A stretch of DNA of 19,044 nt from Syntrophaceae bacterium UBA1163. GTDB taxonomy: Bacteria; Desulfobacterota; BSN033; UBA1163. Where the stretch lies: the NCBI GenBank assembly GCA_002311635.1, contig DBZJ01000026.1, positions 1 to 19,044 of the forward strand, read 5' to 3'. The translations under genes and the position numbers were made by a program. The notes beneath the pieces are model-generated. The model was not told the DNA's origin, did no database searches, and saw only the letters and a list, made by a program, of their open reading frames with translations. Below, one piece after another: positions 1-6,335 of this stretch; position 1 is the first letter of the stretch, and each line of letters opens with the position of its first letter.

Positions 1-121
1 ACATACTTGATGAGTAGGAGGTGTTATTTGCAGATCAGGATTTATCTTGCTACTACCCATCAAAATCAGCATTGGTCAGGATAGATTTAAGCAATTACTC
101 CAAGCTATCCTGCCTTCTCTT

Positions 122-784
122 TCACTTTAGTAGTTCTTTGGGTTTCTCATCCCGTGACTTGCCACTAAGTGCCTTTTGCGCCTCGATTTCCTTCGTCCGC
201 TTCACCGCTAACTTCACGAGGTAAATGATCTTGGGGCTGAGTCCCAAAGGCGTCAATGGTCGGACAACACTTTCTTCTTCATTCTCATCCCGATGCTTGT
301 TGATTCCGAGGATGCCGAGATTCTTGGCCATGTTGGTAAGAGAAGGATTCGGGTCCCATAACCGAACCTTTTTGGTATAGCCAACAAGGTGCCGATCCTC
401 CCCTTTCCCCTGATATTCCTCAAAAGTTTCTACCCCTGCCACTGCCGGAACAATGTCATCCGGCCAATCTTTAACATCCAATAAGGTGTTGTTAGGCCCA
501 TAAAGCCTCCGAATGTCCACGTAGGCAATCCTGGCCATTCGAGTCAACACTTTGTCGGCTTGTACTCCAACCCGATGGAGGCGCTCTTCTTCTTCCCTCC
601 GAATTGCTTCCATAACACATGACGTTTTATGACGGAGATCGTATGCGGTTTCAGCGGCCCTTTTGGGACTATAACCAGCCTCAATTGCAGCCCGGGTTCC
701 ATTCGAATCCTTCAGGTATTCGGCCACGAAACGCTTTTGTTTTGGCGTGAGCTTCGTTGCTTTAAAGGCAAGTCTCTGTTTCAC
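122..784 (-). CDS. Phage terminase small subunit (Terminase_2-like)
   Basis: The 220-residue product opens with the typical small-terminase helix-turn-helix region, LTPKQKRFVAEYL, then NGTRAAIEAGY and SPKRAAETAYDLRHK (about residues 12-55). In the family this part recognises the phage packaging site and hands DNA to the large terminase. The middle (VGVQADKVLTRMARIAYVDIRRLY) fits the usual continuation of the family. The start is a GTG preceded by a purine-rich AAAGGAAAA stretch. Only 121 bp lie downstream, so the expected large terminase gene, if present, is outside the window. It shares strand with the small genes at 847-1160, consistent with a prophage packaging region or its remnant. Family assignment is firm; phage activity is unknown. 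Confidence 0.88.
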   Translation of the reverse strand: MKQRLAFKATKLTPKQKRFVAEYLKDSNGTRAAIEAGYSPKRAAETAYDLRHKTSCVMEAIRREEEERLHRVGVQADKVLTRMARIAYVDIRRLYGPNNTLLDVKDWPDDIVPAVAGVETFEEYQGKGEDRHLVGYTKKVRLWDPNPSLTNMAKNLGILGINKHRDENEEESVVRPLTPLGLSPKIIYLVKLAVKRTKEIEAQKALSGKSRDEKPKELLK

Positions 785-846
785 GGTCCGTTTTCCTTTA
801 CCCTTAGCTCAAGATTCCCCAGGTAACCTCGGAATATTTAGATTTC

Positions 847-1050
847 TTATTGTTTAACAACCTCGTTCTCATTTTGTTTTACAGACTCCTTCTGATTTTG
901 TTTAACAACAACCTCCCATCCAGCCGCTATGAGCCGATAGAGAAAGAGTGTCATAGTCTCCTCCCTCTTTTGGGCCTCTTCTAAGATCCGTTGCTTAATG
1001 GTGGCGGGAATTCGAATCCCAATTATTTGCGTCTTTCTTTCTCTGCTCAT
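847..1050 (-). CDS. Small ribbon-helix-helix-like protein with repeated VKQN tail
   Basis: A 67-residue protein. Residues 8-46 (IIGIRIPATIKQRILEEAQK, then helices REETMTLFLYRLIAAGW) have a short strand followed by two amphipathic helices, the layout of Arc/CopG-type ribbon-helix-helix DNA-binding proteins. The tail holds three near copies of V-K-Q(N) separated by charged residues, which looks like a short tandem expansion. Its ATG overlaps the stop of the upstream 37-codon ORF (ATGA), suggesting translational coupling, and the terminase gene starts 62 bp downstream. A regulatory role in the phage region is inferred from fold and position only. Confidence 0.6.
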   Translation of the reverse strand: MSRERKTQIIGIRIPATIKQRILEEAQKREETMTLFLYRLIAAGWEVVVKQNQKESVKQNENEVVKQ

Positions 1051-1160
1051 TTCTTCTTCTCCTCTTCGCCCAGTCCGCTGTTCGGTGGCTTCTGGATCGG
1101 GGTGGCTTCGAGAATTATCACCGTTTTACCATCCGCTGCCGCCCCCGTTTTCTTAGGCAT
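1047..1160 (-). CDS. Putative 37-codon ORF coupled to the ribbon-helix-helix gene
   Basis: The product starts MPKKTGAAADGKTVIILE and ends GLGEEEKKK. Its TGA overlaps the ATG of the next gene (ATGA), the arrangement of coupled phage genes. The same frame is open upstream to about 1241 and reads plausible protein there (NWRGWLDFYSKVLPGL directly before the Met), so this may be the 3' part of a longer gene whose start is lost, or it may begin at the TTG next to the ATG. The function is not recognised. The support is frame continuity, composition and coupling. Confidence 0.4.
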   Translation of the reverse strand: MPKKTGAAADGKTVIILEATPIQKPPNSGLGEEEKKK

Positions 1161-1485
1161 CAATCCCGGAAGCACCTTAGAATAAAAGTCCAGCCATCCG
1201 CGCCAGTTCTTCGCTATTCCAGGTGCGGCAAGTGTTTCTGGTCATCCTTTTTGGCTTTCCCGGTTGACGATCGCTCCCAACACGCATTTGCAATCGAGTG
1301 CAACTTATCCCTCCACCGCCTGCCGGGATCAGACCCTTTGCCTCCCTGTTTCGAAATTCGTTCCAAAAACTTTCTTCCATCCCCTTACGCCCCAGCCCTT
1401 ACAGAGTAAGTTGACGGACGCCATTGAATACTGCCTTTAATGTCGGGACAGGGGCAAGGCAAAGAGTTCGATATGTATCAACGAA
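1161..1485 (-). pseudogene. Out-of-frame coding debris upstream of the phage genes
   Basis: No single convincing gene fills this stretch. On the minus strand all three frames carry short open segments that look partly coding. One frame (about 1177-1380) has a 67-codon ORF starting MEESFWNEFRNREAKG. A second reads ISKQGGKGSDPGRRW and WRDKLHSIANACWERSS over the same bases. A third, open from 1241, reads into the ORF at 1047-1160. The switch of best-looking frame suggests a small phage gene broken by indels, or two overlapping small genes. From 1381 to 1485 I see nothing I can name. Confidence 0.3.
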
Positions 1486-1497
1486 GGGGAGCCAGTT
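1486..1497 (+). repeat. Direct repeat GGGGAGCCAGTT, copy 1
   Basis: This 12-bp sequence is identical to 1838-1849, where it is the end of a tRNA acceptor stem plus CCA and flank. Here no T-arm precedes it. Both copies are followed at once by a rho-independent terminator, and together they bracket the GIY-YIG gene in the same orientation. It may be a partial att duplication or the scar of a tRNA 3' end. Confidence 0.5.
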
Positions 1498-1502
1498 AAT
1501 TC

Positions 1503-1527
1503 AAGGCCAGAGAAATCTGGCCTTTTT
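1503..1527 (+). terminator. Rho-independent terminator before the GIY-YIG gene
   Basis: A nine-base stem (AAGGCCAGA / TCTGGCCTT) closes a GAAA tetraloop and runs into a short T tract. It lies directly downstream of the tRNA-end-like repeat and only about 10 bp before the ATG at 1537, so it more likely ended a tRNA transcript than serves the nuclease gene. Confidence 0.75.
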
Positions 1528-1536
1528 GTTCTGCCA

Positions 1537-1815
1537 ATGTGGGTATACATTCTACAAAGCGAAAAAACAGGTCGTTACTACTGCGGCCAAACTAGCCATG
1601 TTCAGAGGCGGCTCGAACAGCATAATGATCCTTCTTGCCAACTTTCAAAGACGACCAAGAGGTTCCAGGGTCCATGGAAGCTTGTCTGGGTTCGTCAATG
1701 CCCGGATCGCGGTAGCGCCGTGAAGCTGGAAACGAGTATCAAGGGGCGTGGAATTGGTCGTTATCTTTCAGACCTCAATCGGCAGAGTCCCGCCGCAGGC
1801 AGGATTAACCACTAG
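1537..1815 (+). CDS. GIY-YIG nuclease domain protein (UPF0213/YhbQ-like)
   Basis: This 92-residue single-domain protein matches the short GIY-YIG family. It has the first motif in MWVYILQSEKTG (residues 1-12), the second in YYCGQT (14-19), conserved arginines in VQRRLEQHN (22-30), and a glutamate in KLETSIKGRG near residue 64. Family members are metal-dependent endonuclease folds related to the UvrC and homing-endonuclease domain; cellular roles of the short stand-alone forms are mostly unclear. No Shine-Dalgarno precedes the ATG because a terminator sits just upstream. The stop codon TAG lies inside the tRNA-Asn fragment, and the last ~12 residues (NRQSPAAGRINH) look like non-native tail read from flanking DNA. 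It overlaps the convergent recombinase gene by 11 bp. Confidence 0.82.
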   Translation: MWVYILQSEKTGRYYCGQTSHVQRRLEQHNDPSCQLSKTTKRFQGPWKLVWVRQCPDRGSAVKLETSIKGRGIGRYLSDLNRQSPAAGRINH

Positions 1816-1846
1816 GTTGCAGGTTCGAGTCCTGCCCGGGGAGCCA
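1805..1846 (+). other. 3' fragment of tRNA-Asn (GTT); putative attachment site
   Basis: Positions 35-76 of a tRNA can be laid on these bases without gaps: anticodon-loop end TTAA, anticodon stem CCACT, variable loop AGGTT, T stem GCAGG / CCTGC around loop TTCGAGT, acceptor strand CCGGGGA, discriminator G and CCA. Discriminator G and a TTAA loop end fit tRNA-Asn(GTT). The match breaks exactly at the wobble base (A at 1804 where G is expected), and no 5' half or D-arm precedes it, so this is not a functional tRNA. Such 3' fragments are typical att sites. Read on the other strand, the fragment supplies the last residues of the recombinase. Confidence 0.78.
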
Positions 1847-3394
1847 GTTTTCAAAAAGGCTGTCTTTTTTAGAAGAGACGGCCTTTTCTTTTTGGTAGGC
1901 CGTGTTGGTAAGTGCGAGTAAGTCAAAGGGTTTTCGATAGACTGGAGTGAGTTTGCCGTCCTTCCAAGTCGAGTTCGAGAATACAAAATTGAGTAAACGT
2001 CTCTTTTCTTCCATTTCCTGTTTTTTATAAAGAGTTACGGCCTTTTGCGCGAGTTCGAGAAGGCGCGTTCCTTCTTCAAGATAGGATCTATTTGCACCCT
2101 GGTGTTGTTCAATCTGGCGGAGGATATTGGCCTGCTCGGTGCCCCACTCTTCACTTTTGCGAATAAAAAAATTCTCCGAGACCTTCCCATCCAGTTTGTC
2201 TATATACATTGCATCAATGCGGTCCTGCAATTTCTTATATTGATTCTGGAGTGTCGAGATCGTATCGTTGTGGTATCGTTTCTCTTCAGAGTGGCTCTCC
2301 TTAAGCGCCGTCACTACCCAATCCAACACTTCCTTATCTATTTTGATCGCCTTTAGGGCTTCGGTAAATTCCAGATCTAATTCCTCTTCGCGGACGTAAC
2401 GCTCTGGACACTTGCCTTTGTGACCGGTGCAATGGTAGTAAACATAACGGCCTTTTTTGATCTCTCCAGTCATTGCACAACCGCAATGACCACAAGAGAC
2501 GAGGCCCTGGAATGCCCATCTATGTTTTTGCTGGCGGGTTCTTCTCCTACCCTTTTCAGACAAAACTTCTTGTACGCGATCAAAGAGTTCCTTAGAAACG
2601 ATCGGGTGGTGATTCCCTCGATAGCGTCTTCCTGCCCAATCGAAATCGCCATAATAAATGGGATTGGTCAGAATCTTGTGGACTATGCTCTTGTGTAACT
2701 TAGCTCCGGTTTTGCGATAGGTGAGCCCTTCAGCTTGGGCCTTCTTGGTCACCTCCAAGAGCGAGTAATTACCGGTCGCATACCATTCATAAAGTATACG
2801 AATAAGTGGTGAAATGATTGGGTCAGGTTGGATGTGTCTCTTGCCATTGTTGTCCACGTTGATATATCCTATGGGGGCAAAAGACGGGTATATCCCCTGG
2901 TCTGCTTTTTCCAACATCCCCTTTTTTGTTTCCTCGGAAAGGTTGTCAATGTAATTCTTTGCCATTAGTACTTTGATGCCGTGTATAAATTTTTCCGATG
3001 AGCGGGACTCAGGAGAGAGGACAAAATTCTCCTTGACAAAGTGGATCTCCAGGTTCAGTTCGTCAAGGATGACCCAGTCTTTCAGGTTCCGATAGAGACG
3101 GTCAGTTTTCTCTACGAGAAGAACGGGATGGGATTCCTTCTGCGTCGTAGGTTTATACTGTTTCTTAAAGTGATTCACCATTTCTGCGAAGCCAGATCGT
3201 CCCGTTTGCTTTGCAGTTTCCACATCGACATATTTTTGAACCACTGTAAAACCCTGACCAGCGGCATAGTTGGTTAAGAGTTTTAGCTGTGCAGGAATGG
3301 AGAAGCCTTCCTTTTCCTGCTCTTTCGATGAGACCCGGGCGTAGATTACCGCGGTCTTGCGGGTGGGGTTTTTCAATCTCTGCTCTTTGCGCAT
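1805..3394 (-). CDS. Large serine recombinase (site-specific integrase)
   Basis: The 529-residue product has the full large-serine-recombinase layout: resolvase catalytic domain (about 14-165) with nucleophile Ser22 in YARVSSKEQ and the conserved DRLYRN (98-103); a Recombinase domain (about 170-290, including GYINVDNNGKRHIQPD and ILTNPIYYGDF); a zinc ribbon with C301-x2-C304 and C322-x6-C329; and a coiled-coil-like region to about 470. Such enzymes integrate and excise elements between att sites through a Ser-DNA intermediate. The final 13 residues (WLPGQDSNLQPSG) are the antisense translation of the tRNA-Asn 3' fragment, and its TAA stop is made from the anticodon-loop bases. The gene therefore abuts its likely att site, as expected for an integrated element. 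Start ATG has no strong ribosome binding site. Confidence 0.95.
   Translation of the reverse strand: MRKEQRLKNPTRKTAVIYARVSSKEQEKEGFSIPAQLKLLTNYAAGQGFTVVQKYVDVETAKQTGRSGFAEMVNHFKKQYKPTTQKESHPVLLVEKTDRLYRNLKDWVILDELNLEIHFVKENFVLSPESRSSEKFIHGIKVLMAKNYIDNLSEETKKGMLEKADQGIYPSFAPIGYINVDNNGKRHIQPDPIISPLIRILYEWYATGNYSLLEVTKKAQAEGLTYRKTGAKLHKSIVHKILTNPIYYGDFDWAGRRYRGNHHPIVSKELFDRVQEVLSEKGRRRTRQQKHRWAFQGLVSCGHCGCAMTGEIKKGRYVYYHCTGHKGKCPERYVREEELDLEFTEALKAIKIDKEVLDWVVTALKESHSEEKRYHNDTISTLQNQYKKLQDRIDAMYIDKLDGKVSENFFIRKSEEWGTEQANILRQIEQHQGANRSYLEEGTRLLELAQKAVTLYKKQEMEEKRRLLNFVFSNSTWKDGKLTPVYRKPFDLLALTNTAYQKEKAVSSKKDSLFENWLPGQDSNLQPSG
1838..1849 (+). repeat. Direct repeat GGGGAGCCAGTT, copy 2
   Basis: Second copy of the 12-bp sequence at 1486-1497, here made of the end of the tRNA-Asn acceptor strand, CCA and three flanking bases. 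The copies start 352 bp apart and flank the GIY-YIG gene. Confidence 0.5.
1854..1893 (+). terminator. Strong hairpin terminator after the tRNA fragment
   Basis: A stem of about 15 pairs with two G.T wobbles (AAAAGGCTGTCTTTT against AAGAGACGGCCTTTT) closes a TTAG loop and is followed by CTTTTT. It is placed as the terminator of the original tRNA gene on the plus strand. The same bases encode part of the C-terminus of the recombinase on the minus strand. Confidence 0.75.
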
Positions 3395-3446
3395 TTTAGA
3401 GGACCAGATCCGGTGAACTTCGTAGATCTATAATCGGATGGTACTA

Positions 3447-3475
3447 AGTATCACGAAATCGTATATCTAAGTCAA
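3447..3475 (-). promoter_or_regulatory. Predicted sigma-70 promoter of the serine recombinase
   Basis: Read on the minus strand, TTGACT (3475-3470) and GATACT (3452-3447) are separated by exactly 17 bases and lie about 50 bases before the recombinase ATG. The surrounding 3395-3538 holds no gene. Sequence match only. Confidence 0.42.
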
Positions 3476-3538
3476 GAAAGATCTGAACTGAGTTGATTTG
3501 AATTGGATTCCTGACGTGGTATAGAGGAAGGTTAATTC

Positions 3539-3898
3539 TTAGTTCAATACTACCTTGGCTATGTCATAGATCTTCTTGATTTGATCGGGTTTTTTGTTCT
3601 TCAATAATTTCCATATCTTCAAGCGCTCTTGTTGCCCTTCAGACAATGTTTTCAATTGTTTCCCCTTAAAATTCAGGATTTCCGCCGTATCGATCCCTAG
3701 TGCTTCTGCAATCTTTTCCAAAGCCTCTAAAGAGGGTCCTCGATCTCCTTTTTCTATTCGCCTCATCACATTTATGCTGAGATTTGCCCTTTCAGCCAGC
3801 TTCGCCTGGGTCATGTGGGCCTTGTCTCTTAACCGGGATATCCTCAGCCCGAGTTTCTTCTTGATGTCAACCATATTCTGACTCTGCGAATATTTCAT
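3539..3898 (-). CDS. XRE-family transcriptional regulator (paralogue 1)
   Basis: A 119-residue protein with a Cro/CI-type helix-turn-helix at about residues 17-75. The core LRDKAHMTQAKLAERANLS contains the first helices and recognition turn, followed by VMRRIEKGDRGPSLEALEKI. The C-terminal half (LNFKGKQLKTLSEGQQERL onward) is shared with the next gene and not otherwise recognised; it may mediate dimer formation. The ATG at 3898 has a GGAAG motif six bases upstream. The ATG at residue 9 aligns better with the paralogue's start and is an alternative. A GTGAC-N7-GTCAC dyad lies 33-50 bases upstream of the ATG and could be an operator. DNA binding is well supported; targets are unknown. Confidence 0.85.
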   Translation of the reverse strand: MKYSQSQNMVDIKKKLGLRISRLRDKAHMTQAKLAERANLSINVMRRIEKGDRGPSLEALEKIAEALGIDTAEILNFKGKQLKTLSEGQQERLKIWKLLKNKKPDQIKKIYDIAKVVLN

Positions 3899-3912
3899 GT
3901 TGTACTTCCGTG

Positions 3913-3944
3913 ATATTACCCGATACCCGTGACAGAATAGGTCA
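3913..3944 (-). repeat. 32-bp intergenic repeat, copy A
   Basis: It matches 7106-7137 at 29 of 32 positions by hand alignment, with an identical 16-base end gtgacagaataggtca; all three differences are transitions. It lies just upstream of the XRE gene at 3539-3898, and copy B lies just upstream of the TPR gene, both in the same orientation relative to the gene. In this copy the element contains the dyad GTGAC-N7-GTCAC. It could be a shared operator or promoter, or the end of an insertion sequence. Confidence 0.6.
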
Positions 3945-4137
3945 CAGCCGTTAAAATTCCTGATGCTGTGGGGTAAGTATGCGGTATTCGTGGTGGGGGC
4001 GTTAGAAAGTACTATCGAGAATTATGGAAGGATCTGCTTCCCTGTTTCTTTTAGGAGTATCCTTAGAATTGTCTTCAGGTCATCTTCACGCAATCTTCTC
4101 AAGATCCCAGGAAGGGTGGTTACTGAGCATTTAATCT

Positions 4138-4473
4138 TCAGCTCAACAATATTCTGGCGATTTCGAAAACCTTCTTTATCTCGGTCCGCTTCCTGTCTTT
4201 CAGCAGGTTCCATAACTCTAAACATTCTGGTGGGCCTTCAGACAACGCCTTAAGTTCCTTTCCTCTGAAATTGAGAAGTTCCGATGGTTCAACTCCGAGG
4301 GCCATAGCAATACTTTCCAATGATTCTAAGGAGGGAGCCCTGTTTCCCCTTTCAATGCGGCTTATTGAATCAACACTGAGATTCGATTTCTCAGCCAATT
4401 TGGCCTGTGTCATACCGGCTTCCATCCTCAGTTGAGATATCCTCGTCCCAAGCTTCTTTTTAATGCCAGCCAT
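4138..4473 (-). CDS. XRE-family transcriptional regulator (paralogue 2)
   Basis: This 111-residue protein aligns without gaps to residues 9-119 of the upstream-numbered XRE protein, at about 60% identity by my count, including MTQAKLAE, RIE-G-R, PSLE and the shared C-terminal LSEG motif. It is therefore a tandem duplicate of the same regulator. The helix-turn-helix spans about residues 9-66. The ATG follows AGGGGA at good spacing. The two recognition helices differ (NLSVDSISRIERG versus NLSINVMRRIEKG), so the paralogues probably read different operators. It is divergent from the DUF6946 gene and may control it. The 239 bp between the two XRE genes holds the 32-bp repeat but no convincing gene. 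Confidence 0.85.
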   Translation of the reverse strand: MAGIKKKLGTRISQLRMEAGMTQAKLAEKSNLSVDSISRIERGNRAPSLESLESIAMALGVEPSELLNFRGKELKALSEGPPECLELWNLLKDRKRTEIKKVFEIARILLS

Positions 4474-4526
4474 ATCTTTCCCCTTTTTAAGGAGAAGGAT
4501 ATTTCAACTGTTCCTTATTTAGAAGT

Positions 4527-4581
4527 GACTCAAAGTCGAGTATGCTTATTATTTGACACTGAGTCTTATAACTGATAACCT
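4527..4581 (+). promoter_or_regulatory. Divergent regulatory region with TTGACA box and GACTCA/TGAGTC dyad
   Basis: In the gap between the second XRE gene and the DUF6946 gene there is a consensus TTGACA at 4553-4558, with a weak TAACCT 17 bases downstream, pointing toward the DUF6946 gene. An inverted repeat GACTCA (4527-4532) / TGAGTC (4560-4565) overlaps it, and further GTCGAG/GAGT half-site-like words lie between. This arrangement would suit autoregulation by the adjacent XRE protein. Inference from position and symmetry. Confidence 0.35.
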
Positions 4582-4632
4582 AAACGTCTCCGGTGTCGGG
4601 TGAGATTAATCATTAGACATAAGAAAGAGAAA

Positions 4633-5343
4633 ATGAGACCAGCACGAATCTTTGTGCCCAGCTTGGGTACCGCAGAATGGCGAGCGAAGCTCGCTGATCC
4701 CAGTCTGCATTGGCGACGCAAGAAGTCTGCGTGGGAGTTAGCGGTTTCTTGGGAATCACGCCGATCTGAGGTATCCGGAATCCCCCTTGAAATCGAGAAA
4801 GCCTTCAACGTACATCCAACGTTTATGGGCGCGCAACTCCTGATGGCTATCCCAGAGCACCAAGTGAGACTGGACGATGATAGAAGGCCTTCGCAAAATG
4901 ATCTTTGGGCGATGCTCCTTCTTCAGAATGGTTATGGTTCGGTAGCAATCGAGGCCAAAGCTGGAGAAGAATTTGACAGGACCATCGAAGAATGGCTGAT
5001 CAAAGAATCGGAAGGTAAGATTGAACGCCTTCGCTTCCTGACGGACATCCTTGAACTCAAGAATCAGCTGCCAGGACATTTACGCTACCAGCTTATTCAT
5101 CGGACAGCGTCGGCGATCATTGAGGCAATTCGCTGGAGAGCTCCAACCTCATTGATGCTTGTGCAGTGTTTTAAGGAATCATCTTCAAGCTGGAGTGATT
5201 ACTGTAACTTTGCGGAGTTCTTGGGCATCGCCCCAACGCGAGGCGGCATTTCTGGACCACGCAGCCTTGGGAAAACAAACCTTTTTCTCGGCTGGGTCGA
5301 CTCGCCAATGGCAGACGATTCCTCCGCAGCAAAAGCTATATGA
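4633..5343 (+). CDS. DUF6946-type protein with possible PD-(D/E)XK motif
   Basis: The 236-residue product resembles a family of uncharacterised proteins I know as DUF6946: an ARIFVPS start, HWRRKKSAWELAVSWE (26-41), IPEH (73-76), RRPSQNDLWAM (84-94), a VAIEAKAGEEF stretch, RYQLIHRTASAIIEA (around 165), and a LFLGWV end. D90 followed by E107-A-K109 on a hydrophobic strand has the form of a PD-(D/E)XK nuclease active site; this catalytic reading is my inference. ATG 4633 is chosen because family members begin at ARIF; a GTG at 4600 adds 11 residues with no family support. Its stop overlaps the ATG of a 49-codon ORF. Biological role unknown. Confidence 0.72.
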   Translation: MRPARIFVPSLGTAEWRAKLADPSLHWRRKKSAWELAVSWESRRSEVSGIPLEIEKAFNVHPTFMGAQLLMAIPEHQVRLDDDRRPSQNDLWAMLLLQNGYGSVAIEAKAGEEFDRTIEEWLIKESEGKIERLRFLTDILELKNQLPGHLRYQLIHRTASAIIEAIRWRAPTSLMLVQCFKESSSSWSDYCNFAEFLGIAPTRGGISGPRSLGKTNLFLGWVDSPMADDSSAAKAI

Positions 5344-5489
5344 CGAAAAGAGAACCTCCAACGGTTGGGAGGCTTCGGCAGATCGGAAAAGGTAAGATTG
5401 TTCTGATTCCAGAGTACAAGAAATACCCAATCCAGGCTCGACGTCGGCAAGGAGTTCCCAATCGTAGGGAAGGCCGTCTCATCCATTAA
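5340..5489 (+). CDS. 49-codon basic protein coupled to the DUF6946 gene
   Basis: The ATG shares bases with the stop of the DUF6946 gene (ATGA), a translational-coupling signature. The product runs from MTKREPPTVGRLRQIGKG through KIVLIPEYKKYPI to RREGRLIH. It is strongly basic, with a hydrophobic strand-like middle (KIVLIP), which would suit a small nucleic-acid-binding or partner protein. I do not recognise it. It could also be a chance ORF, but the exact overlap and the sensible composition favour a real gene. Nothing else recognisable lies in 5490-5648. Confidence 0.5.
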   Translation: MTKREPPTVGRLRQIGKGKIVLIPEYKKYPIQARRRQGVPNRREGRLIH

Positions 5490-5648
5490 TCACCGTTGGG
5501 AAAAGTACCATGTTCACACCCTGGCAAGTTAGAGGACGTTCTCCCTCCATTGACTAACTTTACCGAGAATAGCAGAGTGATGCCGTGATGGGAACATAGC
5601 TTATCTTGGAGATTATAGTTTGAAATTCAAGGCCGAAAAGGGGGTCAA

Positions 5649-6335
5649 ATGATGAACTGTCCAAAATGTGGAAGCCAAAACGAAGATGGTGCGAAACTTT
5701 GTTACCGCTGTTATACGCCACTCAAAAAATCTCAGGAGGAGAGCAGAATGGTCTCTTCTTCAGCGAAAGATGCTATCCACCAGCCAAAGCAAAGATATAG
5801 TCGTTTTCTGATATACGTATCCGTTATTGTAGTTTTAGGGATCATCGGTGGCTTTATTGCAACAAGAACATTCCTGCATAAGACTTCCTATAAGGCAAGG
5901 GTCTATGAAGGAACACAGGAAGTATCCGAGAGCGAAGGCTCAAAGCAAGGCTTAGAAGAAATCTCTGTACTTTTTAAGCGGATGGATGAAGTCCTCAAAA
6001 GGGACGAAGAGATAGAAGTGGTTAAAATATGTTCGAAGGAGTTTAGAGAACTATTCAACAGCAAATCCTTGCAGGAAAGAATGGTGATGCTTGCCAGCAT
6101 GAAGATTGGTACGGGTGGATTCACGGACTGTGAAACAGTAGTCAAAAGCATCACATTCCAGGACATAGAAAAGACTAAAGCGACGGTTCTTACTTCCAGT
6201 AAATGCAGAAACCCATCGACTGAGAAAACGATGGAAAGTGAATACACCTTCCCTATTGTCAAGGAAGAAGACGGTTGGAAGATGGACATGACGGCCTTTA
6301 TGAAAGACTTGGATGAGAGGCTAAAAGCTAAATGA
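5649..6335 (+). CDS. Membrane-anchored zinc-ribbon protein
   Basis: A 228-residue protein. The N-terminus carries a zinc ribbon with C4-x2-C7 and C18-x2-C21 (NCPKCGS and LCYRCYTP). A polar linker leads to one transmembrane segment at about residues 53-71 (FLIYVSVIVVLGIIGGFIA). The remainder is a soluble domain of about 150 residues with alternating charged helices and a strand-rich end (KATVLTSSKC, YTFPIVKEEDGWKMDM) resembling NTF2/DUF4878-like folds, though that is tentative. The N-in topology would leave the ribbon in the cytoplasm and the C-terminal domain outside. A run of G (AAAAGGGGG) precedes two adjacent ATGs; the second, at 5652, has better spacing. The gene converges with the small ORF at 6321-6434. 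Function unknown. Confidence 0.72.
   Translation: MMNCPKCGSQNEDGAKLCYRCYTPLKKSQEESRMVSSSAKDAIHQPKQRYSRFLIYVSVIVVLGIIGGFIATRTFLHKTSYKARVYEGTQEVSESEGSKQGLEEISVLFKRMDEVLKRDEEIEVVKICSKEFRELFNSKSLQERMVMLASMKIGTGGFTDCETVVKSITFQDIEKTKATVLTSSKCRNPSTEKTMESEYTFPIVKEEDGWKMDMTAFMKDLDERLKAK

Noticed and set aside
1..224. 67-codon plus-strand frame at the left edge
   Set aside because: It is mostly antisense to the terminase gene; the free part 1-121 shows no recognisable gene.
1424..1497. Possible complete tRNA ending in GGGGAGCCA at 1494
   Set aside because: No T-arm, anticodon arm or matching 5' acceptor strand can be formed upstream; only the 12-base end is shared with the tRNA-Asn fragment.
1424..1723. 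99-codon plus-strand open frame overlapping the GIY-YIG gene
   Set aside because: It runs through the terminator and in another frame of a gene with clear GIY-YIG motifs; its own translation has no motif.
4022..4225. 67-codon minus-strand frame between the two XRE genes (RRLREDDLKTILRILLKE)
   Set aside because: It begins out of frame inside the second XRE gene and has no start or ribosome binding site of its own; it could be a helical remnant but support is too weak.
5185..5486. Minus-strand frames opposite the DUF6946 3' end
   Set aside because: They are antisense to the DUF6946 gene and to the coupled 49-codon ORF and have no starts with ribosome binding sites.
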